Made by a program: the position numbers and the translations under genes. The notes under the pieces were generated by a model. That model saw nothing but the letters and a program-made list of their open reading frames with translations. It did not search any database and was not told the DNA's origin. Positions 32,358 through 40,022 of a DNA stretch of 64,000 nucleotides are shown here, one piece after another; within the stretch, counting starts at the first letter, position 1; each line of letters opens with the position of its first letter. Source of the stretch: JBEKCP01 sp049509515 (GTDB lineage Bacteria > Planctomycetota > Planctomycetia > Pirellulales > Thermoguttaceae); contig JBEKZV010000026.1 of the NCBI GenBank assembly GCA_049509515.1, positions 3,349 to 67,348 on the forward strand, read 5' to 3'.

Positions 32358-33242
32358 ATGCGCTGTAAACGCCTACTGCTCGCGCTCCTTGCCCTGGCCG
32401 TCGCCGCTGCGTGCCGGGCTCGCGCGGCCGAGCCGAAAGTCCTCTACGAAAAACAGTCCGCGTACAACAACATCCTCGTCACCGAGGACGACCAGGGCCT
32501 GCGGACCCTGTCGTTCGAGAAGGGGGGCGTGCGGCAGAGCGTGGTCAAGCCGGGCGATCCGGATCACGTCGAACTGCCCTACGCCCGGGCCATGCCCGTG
32601 GGATTGGCCCTGGTGGCCGAGCCGCGCCGCGTCCTGATCGTCGGGCTGGGCGGGGCCACGATCCCCAGCCTCCTCCGCAAGCACTACCCGAACATGACCA
32701 TCGACGTGGTGGATATCGACCCCGACGTGGTGGCGGTGGCCAAGAAGTACTTCGGCTTCCGCGAGGATGCGGCGATGCACGCCCACGTCCGCGACGGCCG
32801 CCGCTTCATCGCGGAGTGCCGCGAGCCCTACGACCTCATTTTCCTGGACGCCTACGGGTCGGAGAACATCCCCTACCACCTGGCCACCCGCGAGTTCCTC
32901 CAGGCCGTCCGCCGCGCCGTGGGCCCCAAGGGGGCGGTGGTGGGCAACGTCTTCGACGCCACCTACAACCGGCTGTATGCCGGCATGGTCCGCACCTATC
33001 AGGAAGTGTTCGACGAGCTGTACGTGCTCGACGTGCCGGACCGGGGCAACAAGATCCTGCTCGGTCTGCCGCGGGCCGCCGACATCGAGCGGCGTGACCT
33101 GGCCCGCCGCGCCCGAGCCCTCTCCCACGAGAAGGGCCTCCGCTTCGACCTCGGCGACCTGGTGGCCGACGGCTGGCACCGCGAGTCGCACAAGGATCCG
33201 CGTGCCCGCGTGCTGCTGGACAAGGACAAGCCGGCCGAGTGA
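32358..33242 (+). CDS. Spermidine-synthase-like protein with signal sequence
   Basis: The 294-residue protein begins with RLLLALLALAVAAAC, a signal peptide or lipobox. A spermidine-synthase-type Rossmann fold follows: VLIVGLGGATIPSLLRKHYP (SAM-binding-type glycine motif), IDVVDIDPDVVAVAKKYFGF, VRDGRRFIAE and YDLIFLDAYGSENIPYHL. True polyamine synthases have an Asp in a GGGDG motif, here GLGGA, so aminopropyl transfer is doubtful; many secreted SpeE-like proteins have no known reaction. The ATG was chosen to include the signal peptide. It is separated from the operon by the repeat cluster and is probably independent. Confidence 0.8.
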   Translation: MRCKRLLLALLALAVAAACRARAAEPKVLYEKQSAYNNILVTEDDQGLRTLSFEKGGVRQSVVKPGDPDHVELPYARAMPVGLALVAEPRRVLIVGLGGATIPSLLRKHYPNMTIDVVDIDPDVVAVAKKYFGFREDAAMHAHVRDGRRFIAECREPYDLIFLDAYGSENIPYHLATREFLQAVRRAVGPKGAVVGNVFDATYNRLYAGMVRTYQEVFDELYVLDVPDRGNKILLGLPRAADIERRDLARRARALSHEKGLRFDLGDLVADGWHRESHKDPRARVLLDKDKPAE

Positions 33243-33261
33243 GCGGCGGGACCGTTATGGT

Positions 33262-33345
33262 TGCCTCCCTTCCAGGCGTTTACGCCTGGGACTCGGGAGC
33301 AACCACTCCTCCCCCTTTTTCTTTTAGCCCCCTTTAGGGGGCGTG
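33262..33345. repeat. REP-like palindrome pair, left of the transposase remnant
   Basis: ccaggcgtttacgcctgg (33272-33289) and gccccctttagggggc (33327-33342) are joined by an actcctcccccttttt stretch. The whole unit recurs inverted at 33568-33652. The second hairpin overlaps the end of the transposase remnant. Confidence 0.8.
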
Positions 33346-33544
33346 GCTTCGGCGTCGGGTTGATCTTCATCGCCCTCGGTTCTCTCCAGCAACTCCGACA
33401 ATCTTCCTGAGCGGTGGTGCGTCTCCTGGTTGTCAATGTATCGTGACACCTTAGCTCGGGCCGGTAGTCACGGCCGATAAGGGAGATGCGCGAGTGGGTA
33501 GACCAGGCGAAGTGGTAATACAGTTGATGAAATGCGTGTCCCAT
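33324..33544 (-). pseudogene. Remnant of a REP-associated tyrosine (Y1/IS200-like) transposase
   Basis: The first 33 codons read MGHAFHQLYYHFAWSTHSRI..., the typical start of RAYT/IS200-like transposases. After about 100 bp the frame changes, and the second frame gives YIDNQETHHRSGRLSELLER..., the typical end of the same proteins, then a stop. The middle, including the HUH and catalytic Tyr region, is missing, so the gene is dead by internal deletion. It lies between two inverted REP-like palindromes, the normal setting of an RAYT. Confidence 0.75.
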
Positions 33545-33567
33545 GCTTTCGGCGTCGAATCAGGCCG

Positions 33568-33652
33568 GTTCGGCCCCTGAAGGGGCCGGGAAGGAAAAGG
33601 GAGGAGTATTATTATCGCCTGCCTCCCCAGGCGTAAACGCCTGGGCTACGGA
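33568..33652. repeat. REP-like palindrome pair, right of the transposase remnant
   Basis: cggcccctgaaggggccg (33571-33588) and cccaggcgtaaacgcctggg (33626-33645), joined by gggaggagt. The order is inverted relative to the left copy, so the two copies form a long imperfect inverted repeat around the remnant. Confidence 0.8.
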
Positions 33653-34057
33653 AAGACATTCGCCTGTCCGGCCCGCCTCGATCTGTCGCGTCGTTGCCGC
33701 CGCAGCACCGCCGCACCCGCAGCGCCGGAATGCGCGCGCAAGCGCGAGCATGGCACCGGGGGTAGCATCTCGCGCCGCCGGCGGCTTGTCAAGCGGCCGA
33801 AATCGCCGAGGACACCTTCGGCCAAAACCGTGGCACTGTCGGGAAACCCTGCCGCAACAGCGCCGGCGAATTGGGGCGCGTTAGGCTGGCCGGGCCCGCT
33901 TCGAGGTATTCGGATGTGCGGAACTGGTGTACAATTACCGCCGACGGGTGGAAATGCAAAGTGCGCCTTCCACCCGCAACGGTTGCAAAGAATCGCCGGG
34001 CCAACACACCCACCGGCGACGTTTTCCAAAGATTGGACAAAGGCAGGGGATCGTGTC
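33653..34057. other. About 400 bp without a recognisable gene
   Basis: No reading frame on either strand shows a family, signal peptide or good ribosome-binding site. The last part carries AGGGGATC, the ribosome-binding site of the following gene. I see nothing else. Confidence 0.4.
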
Positions 34058-35308
34058 ATGTGCAAGCCGCGGGGACTGGCGGCCGTGCCGGCCATGGCGC
34101 TGTGGCTCTTTGGCGGCTTCTCGGCCGCGGAGCCGGCCGGGGACATCGATTCGCCCGCCTACTGGGAGCAGGGCCGCCGGCAGCTCGCACGGCTCGGCGA
34201 CGGATTCCTCGTCTGGGAAGCCCACCGCGACAATCGCTGGTCCATCTGGACGATCAAGCTCGACGGCAGCGGCCTGCGGCAACTCACGCCGCTGGAGAAC
34301 AATCGAGATCAGTCCTGTCCGCAGATCTCCCCCGACGGCAAGACGCTCACTTACCTGAGTTGTCCGCGGGGGTCCGGGCCGCACGAAGAGCTGCAGGGCA
34401 CCCTGTCCGATGCCCAACGGAGGACCCCGCTCCACCTGATCAACGCCGACGGCACGAGCGACCGGATCATCGTTCCCGACGCCCGCAAGTACGGCGGCGG
34501 CTGGGACCGCGCCGTCACTTGGTTCACGCCGTCGCGCCTGGCGTATGTCGGCCCGGACGACAACACCTACGAGCTGGACCTGGCCGGCGGCCGATCGACC
34601 CTGATCATCAGCGGCGGGGGCGGTTGGCTGCCCAACACGACGCTGACCCACGCGGTCCAGTCGTTCAACACGTTCTCGCTGCTGGAGGCCAAGACGAAGA
34701 CGATCACGCCCATGCCGCACCTGGGCGGCTGCCAGCCGTACTTCACCCATGACGGCCAGTGGGGGTTCTGGATGGCCGGCCTGGGCGGTCCCGTGGGCAA
34801 AATGCGGCTTTCGACCCGCGACTGGGCCACCCTGCTCGACCCGGCGGTCCTGCCCAAAGCGCGGGACTACTGCTATTTCCCCAACATCTCGTCGAGCCAG
34901 TGTCTGCTGACCTTCTCGGCCGCCAACCACGAGAAACTCCGCGGCGGCTACGGGGGATATGTTCTGACGGATTACAACGTGTTCGTCGTGGCGATCGACC
35001 CGCTCGCGCTCGACATCCTGGGCAAGCCCGTGCGGTACTCCTTCGATCCCGTCTGCAACCGTTTCCCCGACGTGTACCAGTCGCCGCCGGCCTTGGGCTT
35101 CAAGTCGAACAAGGCGCCGTATCGCGTCGATCTTGCCGCGCCCGGTCCCGGCGAGTGGGTATGGGACTTCGGCGACGGCGCCACGCTCAAGGCCGGCGGG
35201 AACGAGCTCTTGGTGAAGTCGACCCAGCTCTACGGTTTCTGGGGTTTCACCTGCGACTTGCTCACGCCGGAGGGCAAGTTGATGACCGACCTGGCGTACA
35301 GCCCATGA
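34058..35308 (+). CDS. Secreted beta-propeller (TolB/PD40-like) protein with PKD-like end
   Basis: AGGGGATC lies upstream of the ATG and the product begins with a signal peptide (AAVPAMALWLFGGFSAAEP). A PD40/TolB-type blade is clear: WTIKLDGSGLRQLTPLENN followed by CPQISPDGKTLTYLSC (about residues 65-100). Further blades follow. Near the C-terminus WVWDFGDGATLKAGG resembles a PKD-domain core. The protein is probably exported and may bind polysaccharide or protein; no catalytic motif was seen. It overlaps the next gene by ATGA, so the two are co-translated. A larger protein downstream (43.2 kb) has the same propeller/FGDG combination. Confidence 0.72.
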   Translation: MCKPRGLAAVPAMALWLFGGFSAAEPAGDIDSPAYWEQGRRQLARLGDGFLVWEAHRDNRWSIWTIKLDGSGLRQLTPLENNRDQSCPQISPDGKTLTYLSCPRGSGPHEELQGTLSDAQRRTPLHLINADGTSDRIIVPDARKYGGGWDRAVTWFTPSRLAYVGPDDNTYELDLAGGRSTLIISGGGGWLPNTTLTHAVQSFNTFSLLEAKTKTITPMPHLGGCQPYFTHDGQWGFWMAGLGGPVGKMRLSTRDWATLLDPAVLPKARDYCYFPNISSSQCLLTFSAANHEKLRGGYGGYVLTDYNVFVVAIDPLALDILGKPVRYSFDPVCNRFPDVYQSPPALGFKSNKAPYRVDLAAPGPGEWVWDFGDGATLKAGGNELLVKSTQLYGFWGFTCDLLTPEGKLMTDLAYSP

Positions 35309-37071
35309 GAACCATAAAGCCCACCCGGACAATGACCGCGGCCGTGCTGGCGGCCGGTTGCTTGGGATTGGCCGGCGCCCCGGCCATGGCGCAGCAGACA
35401 TCGGCTGCCGCATCCGGGGCCGCGACGAAGCCGAAGGCTTTCCCCCTGTCCGTCGCCGCCAAGACATGGACGGTTGCCGCGGGCGGAACGCTCGTGCTCG
35501 ACGGCGACCTGGCGCTTTCGGGCGATGACGCCCTGGAGATCAACGGCACGGCCGAGAAGCCCTGCACTCTGGTGGGCAACGGGCACCAGATCAAGACCAA
35601 GGGCAACTGGACCGGCCACGTTACGGCCACCCACTGCACTTTCAAGCAATTGGGCAAGACCCAGGCCGTCATCAAAGTCCCCAATCCGGGCACGTGGCCG
35701 GGCTTCAAGATCGACGACCCCGACGTGCCGGCCTTCGTGATGACCGGCCAGCGCGCGGCCGACTGGACTTTCCAGGACTGCACCTTCGACCAGTGCAGCT
35801 TTCTCGTCTTCAACGCCAACGGCCAATCCACGCTGGCCTTCCGGCACAACACGGTGCTCGCAAACGCCCTGTTCCCGGTTTCCGAACAGCCGGCTGCCAG
35901 CCGGCCGTGCATCAACGTCTCGGGCAGCTCGACGGCCAAGAAGTTCTTCCAGGGCAACCGCGTCTACAAGGGCGAATGCTGCTTCCAGGCGGCCAACGCA
36001 ATGATCGGCGGCGACCGCGACGCGGAGAGCAACGTCATCATCGGACTGCGGGCCAAGATCCGCGCCTCCGGCCGGGGGACCGTGATCCGCGGCAACTACG
36101 TCCACGTGCTGCTGCCGGGGAGCGACATTTCGCCGCACTTCGCCTACTGGAGCCAGGTCTCCACCTTCGAGCCGGGCGACACGCTGGCCGAGCACAACGT
36201 CATCCGCGACGGCGAATGGATCGTCCGCTTCGTGGAGGGGGAGTTCCGCTACAACCTGATCTGCGACATCAACGATCACGACCTGTGCCAGAACGGCAGC
36301 ATCGGCAAGATTCATCACAACATCTTTTTCGGCAGCAAGCCCAACCATGCCCAGGGCTCGATGGGCGGGTGCATCGCCATCGTGTATAAGCCCAAGACGC
36401 CCGGCGGCGGCGTCGAGATCTACAACAACACGTTCGACGGCTGCGGCCGGCTGGCGGTGCCGGCCGTGGAAGTGGGCAAGGAGGGCTTCGTCAAGACCTT
36501 CCGGAACAACGTGGCTTTCAATTTCGCCCTGGGCGAAAAGTTCGGCAAGGGCCCGGCGGCCATGGTCCGGCCGAACTTCTTCGAGGAGTTCTCCGCGCCG
36601 CTGCCCGAGCGGATGGGCTACGCCGACTACAACCTGTTCTACAACCCCAAGTCCAAGTCCACGATGAACTACGCCCTGGGCGTGGCCGGCAAGACCCTCC
36701 GCAAGGACGCCGGCTTTGCCCTAAACGACGTCGAGCGGGGCGGCGCGGTGGACCAGCAGGTCGATCCGCGGTTCGCCGGCCCGCTGCCGACAGCGTTCCC
36801 CTTCAAGGACGAGGACATCCAGAGCGGCAAGGTCACGGTGTCGCAGATGCTGGCCCAGTTTCGCAGGGCCTACACCCCGGCTGCGGGCAGTCCACTGGTC
36901 GCTGCGGGCGACCCGGCCGACGGCGACGGGGCCGACATCGGGGCCATCGGCGCCGGCAAGCCCCACAAGGACGATTGCTTCGGCCGTCTCGCCGCCCGGC
37001 CGGGCAAGCAGGGCGAGCGTCGCCCGCCGCATGCGCCCGGTGCCGCGGCTGGGAGCCTGCAAGGTCAGTAG
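35305..37071 (+). CDS. Secreted right-handed beta-helix protein
   Basis: The 588-residue protein has a signal peptide (MTAAVLAAGCLGLAGAPAMA). Strands typical of right-handed beta-helices (pectate-lyase fold) follow, such as DDALEINGTAEKPCTLVGNG, ADWTFQDCTFDQCSFLVFN, TVIRGNYVHVLLPG, FRYNLICDINDHDLCQNG and VEIYNNTFDGCGRL. Such proteins bind or cleave polysaccharides. I saw no clear lyase active site. The C-terminal tail is polar (RPGKQGERRPPHAPG). Translation is coupled to the upstream propeller gene. Its place before the acetyltransferase genes suggests work on the same polymer; that is inference. Confidence 0.72.
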   Translation: MRTIKPTRTMTAAVLAAGCLGLAGAPAMAQQTSAAASGAATKPKAFPLSVAAKTWTVAAGGTLVLDGDLALSGDDALEINGTAEKPCTLVGNGHQIKTKGNWTGHVTATHCTFKQLGKTQAVIKVPNPGTWPGFKIDDPDVPAFVMTGQRAADWTFQDCTFDQCSFLVFNANGQSTLAFRHNTVLANALFPVSEQPAASRPCINVSGSSTAKKFFQGNRVYKGECCFQAANAMIGGDRDAESNVIIGLRAKIRASGRGTVIRGNYVHVLLPGSDISPHFAYWSQVSTFEPGDTLAEHNVIRDGEWIVRFVEGEFRYNLICDINDHDLCQNGSIGKIHHNIFFGSKPNHAQGSMGGCIAIVYKPKTPGGGVEIYNNTFDGCGRLAVPAVEVGKEGFVKTFRNNVAFNFALGEKFGKGPAAMVRPNFFEEFSAPLPERMGYADYNLFYNPKSKSTMNYALGVAGKTLRKDAGFALNDVERGGAVDQQVDPRFAGPLPTAFPFKDEDIQSGKVTVSQMLAQFRRAYTPAAGSPLVAAGDPADGDGADIGAIGAGKPHKDDCFGRLAARPGKQGERRPPHAPGAAAGSLQGQ

Positions 37072-37086
37072 GAAAGAGTCCCGACC

Positions 37087-37114
37087 CCATTTGCAAGGTC
37101 CCATTTGCAAGGTC
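37087..37114 (+). repeat. Two tandem copies of a 14-bp unit
   Basis: ccatttgcaaggtc occurs twice without a gap just upstream of the frameshifted membrane-protein gene. Confidence 0.85.
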
Positions 37115-37125
37115 AAGGAATGAGC

Positions 37126-37583
37126 ATGATCGCGAAAACGCCCCGCCAGACACCGCCCGAGGGATCGAAATCGCCGTCCGCAGTGCAAGGGACGCTCCGC
37201 TTGATTACCGGTCTCGTCGGCGGGGTGTCGTGTTTATCGATGGCGATCACTCTGTATCGCACCTGGCAGACGCCGATGGCGGTGGAGGGGGGACGGTCGT
37301 TTTGGACCATTGGTTCTATCGCAGTGCGGTCGAAGCGTCGCGCCGCGGCCTGAAGGTGACCGGCGGCCTGTTCGGCCTGGGGCCCACGCGATGGATCGAC
37401 GCGTCCGCCATTGAAAAGATCGAAGCCCGGGGGGCACTGCCGCGCGGCTACTATGACCTCGTGATCGTCTGCCGCGACCGGGGATTTGTGGCCGGCAAGC
37501 GTTTGCCCGGCATTCGTTTGGCGACCGTCGTGCTCGGGCAGATCGAAGAAGCCCTGGGCAAGACGCCGTGTACGGCGACGTGA
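37126..37583 (+). pseudogene. Small membrane protein, frame broken at a G6 run
   Basis: AAGGAATGAGC precedes the ATG. The first frame gives MIAKTPRQTPPEGSKSPSAV, then a hydrophobic span (LRLITGLVGGVSCLSMAITL) and WQTPMAVEGG. At the run of six G (37287-37292) the sense continues in another frame: TVVLDHWFYRSAVEASRRG, LKVTGGLFGLGPTRWIDASA, and so on to the stop. One extra G would join both into about 152 residues. Either this is a sequencing error in a homopolymer, a real mutation or slippage. The soluble part recalls small PH-like domains but I cannot assign it. Confidence 0.6.
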
Positions 37584-37804
37584 GGAATCCCGATGCGACC
37601 CGTCGGGGCCCGGCTTTCAACGTCAACATTGTCGCTGCCGCCCGCCCTCACCTTGGATGAGTCCGTTCCGGAGGCGCCGGACGATCTTCGCTGGAACGCC
37701 CGCCTGCTCGCGAATCTTGCGGCGGGCCGCCCGGGGGGCTGCGGAGCCGATCCCGCCATGGCATCCCGCAATGTCCCGTTGTGTCCGTTCCTTGCCCACT
37801 ATCT

Positions 37805-38364
37805 TTACGGGCGGCCCAAGCACAGCAGGCGGTTGCCGGTGCGAATGTAGATGCGTCCCTCCACGAGCGCCGGCGTGGCTTCCACGCTTCCGTCGAGTTG
37901 TACCTCGTCGAGCTTCCTGCCGGCGGTCGACACGACGTACAACAGGCCCTTGCGGCTGATCGCATAGACGCGGTCTTTGGCCAGCACCGGCGAGGCCCAG
38001 AAGTCCCCTTCCACCTCCAAGTTCCATTTTTCCTTGCCGGTGGCCGTGTCGATGCAAACCAAGTCGCCGCCGGCGAGGAGGTAGCACCGCCCGTCGCCGC
38101 CGACCGGGCTGGACACCTGCGGCGGCGAGGTGTCGGAGGTCCAGAGCAGCCTGGGTCTTCCGGCACGCCCGCCTTTCCGGCGAGCAAGACCTGGACGATC
38201 TCGGCGGTCGGCGGCGCCGCGAGAGCCGGCGATCCGGCGGCGGAGACGCCCCCGCCCGGCACGGCCGCCAGCAGGACAAGAGCGAGTTTCTTGAGAAGCT
38301 GTTTCAGAATAGTATCCTGCGGAGTTCCGGGGATTGGCTCCCCTACCATCCCCCAACCTACCAA
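37805..38364 (-). pseudogene. Truncated PQQ-like beta-propeller gene
   Basis: One frame at the start encodes a signal peptide (LKKLALVLLAAVPGGGVSAAG) and PTAEIVQVLLAGKAG. The sense then shifts to another frame that gives the end of a PQQ-like propeller: CIDTATGKEKWNLEVEGDFW, ASPVLAKDRVYAISRKGLLY, VDGSVEATPALVEG-like strands and RIYIRTGNRLLCLG before the stop. Full-length relatives have about 400 residues, so most blades are gone. It is most likely decayed. Confidence 0.6.
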
Positions 38365-38546
38365 GTCCCAGCCGATGCATCAATAACTCGCATAGTGTCT
38401 GGATTTCCTCTTGTCAAATGCGCCGCCGCGTGGCATAACCAATCCAAACGGGAACAAGGGGACCGACCCGACATACAGTACCGGGCCCAAGCAGCGGCGG
38501 CGCATGAGGGTGCTCTCGGGCGGCGTGGGAACGCGGATCGTGCAGC

Positions 38547-40022
38547 ATGGTTTTCAGCTCCCACGTCTTCGTCTACTACTTCCTGCCCGTGCTGCTGGTG
38601 ACGTACTACATCTTGTACCGGGCCCCGCAGCGGTGGCGGAACCTCTTGCTGGTCCTTTCGGGCTACGTCTTCTACGGCTGGGCCAACCCGAAATTCATCT
38701 TCCTGATGTTCGGCACCACGTTTGTCGACTGGCTCCTGAGCCTGATCATCGCCTGGGATTCGTGGCAGGTCTGGAAGGCGTGGGGGAAGACGATCGCTCC
38801 GCTGGCCAAAGGCCGCTCGCGATCCAGGCGGCAGCGGGCGGCGATCGTGGCGTCGGTCGTGTCGAACCTCAGCGTGCTGGGCTTCTTCAAGTACTGCAAT
38901 TTCGGCGTGGACAGCTACAACGCCGCGTGCGCCGCCCTCGGCCTGGAGGCCTGGCAGTGGGACACTTTCTTCCGCGTGATCCTGCCGCTGGGCATCAGTT
39001 TCTATACGTTCCAGTCGCTCAGCTATATCATCGACGTGTACCGCGGCGACGCCAAGGCCATGCGGAACTTCATTGATTTCTCGTGCTTCGTCTCGATGTG
39101 CCCGCACCTGGTCGCCGGCCCCATCTTGAAGTTCTCCTATCTGGCCGACCAGTTGGAGAACCGCGTGCTCAGCTTGGACAAGTTCGCCCGCGGGGCGGCC
39201 TTCTTCTCGTTGGGCATGGCCAAGAAGATCCTGCTGGCCAATCCCTGCGGCAAGATCGCCGATACGGCGTTTGGCGCGGCCTCGGTCGGCACGGCCGACG
39301 CCTGGGCCGGCGTGCTCGGCTATTCCTTCCAGATCTACTTCGATTTCAGCGGCTACTCGGACATGGCGATCGGCCTGGGCTTGATGCTGGGGTTCGTCTT
39401 CGCCAAGAACTTCGACAGCCCGTACCAGTCGCAGTCCATCACCGAGTTCTGGCGGCGGTGGCACATCTCGCTCTCCACCTGGCTCCGCCAGTACCTGTAC
39501 ATCCCCCTGGGCGGCAACCGCCTGGGCCGGGCACGGACCTATGCCAACCTGATGGTCACCATGCTCCTGGGCGGCCTGTGGCATGGGGCGGCCTGGAACT
39601 TCATCATCTGGGGCGGCATCCACGGCGGGATGCTCGCCGTCGAGCGGGCCGAGGGCAAAGACAGCATCTATCGTTGGCTGCCCAGGCTGATCCGCGTCGC
39701 CGTCACCTTCCTGATCGTAACCGTCGCCTGGGTGTTCTTCCGTGCCGCCGATCTTTCCGCGGCGCGTGCCTACCTGGCCAGCATGGCCGGACTGGGCAAT
39801 GCCCAAGACACGGCGGCCCTGCTGGGCGGCGTCCTCTATCATCCGTACTACGTGGTCTCGTTCCTGGTGGCCGGCTGCGTCGTCTGGCTGTGTCCTTCGA
39901 CCTGGGGCTTCACCCAGCGGCTCACGTGGTCCAAGGCCGCCGTGTGCCTCCTGCTCTTGTGGGTGTCGCTGGTGGTGCTGGCGACGCAGGCATACAACCC
40001 TTTCATCTACTTCATTTTTTGA
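38547..40022 (+). CDS. algI: AlgI-type MBOAT O-acetyltransferase
   Basis: The 491-residue multi-span protein has the MBOAT active-site histidine in GGLWHGAAWNFI (His346) and the second conserved His in FWRRWHISLSTWLRQYLYIPLGGN (His306). MVFSSHVFVYYFLPVLLVTYY and SFYTFQSLSYIIDVYRG are also typical of AlgI/DltB. It moves acetyl groups across the inner membrane for transfer to an exopolysaccharide. It is directly followed (stop next to start) by two AlgJ/AlgX-like genes, the normal partners. No alginate synthesis genes are in the window, so the polymer is unknown. Length is normal. Confidence 0.93.
   Translation: MVFSSHVFVYYFLPVLLVTYYILYRAPQRWRNLLLVLSGYVFYGWANPKFIFLMFGTTFVDWLLSLIIAWDSWQVWKAWGKTIAPLAKGRSRSRRQRAAIVASVVSNLSVLGFFKYCNFGVDSYNAACAALGLEAWQWDTFFRVILPLGISFYTFQSLSYIIDVYRGDAKAMRNFIDFSCFVSMCPHLVAGPILKFSYLADQLENRVLSLDKFARGAAFFSLGMAKKILLANPCGKIADTAFGAASVGTADAWAGVLGYSFQIYFDFSGYSDMAIGLGLMLGFVFAKNFDSPYQSQSITEFWRRWHISLSTWLRQYLYIPLGGNRLGRARTYANLMVTMLLGGLWHGAAWNFIIWGGIHGGMLAVERAEGKDSIYRWLPRLIRVAVTFLIVTVAWVFFRAADLSAARAYLASMAGLGNAQDTAALLGGVLYHPYYVVSFLVAGCVVWLCPSTWGFTQRLTWSKAAVCLLLLWVSLVVLATQAYNPFIYFIF

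Noticed and set aside
33646..34146. Minus-strand frame of 166 codons between the transposase remnant and the propeller gene
   Set aside because: It overlaps the start and signal peptide of the propeller gene and shows no motif.
37584..37804. Small plus-strand frame after the frameshifted membrane protein
   Set aside because: No ribosome-binding site, motif or signal; it overlaps the pseudogene region on the other strand.
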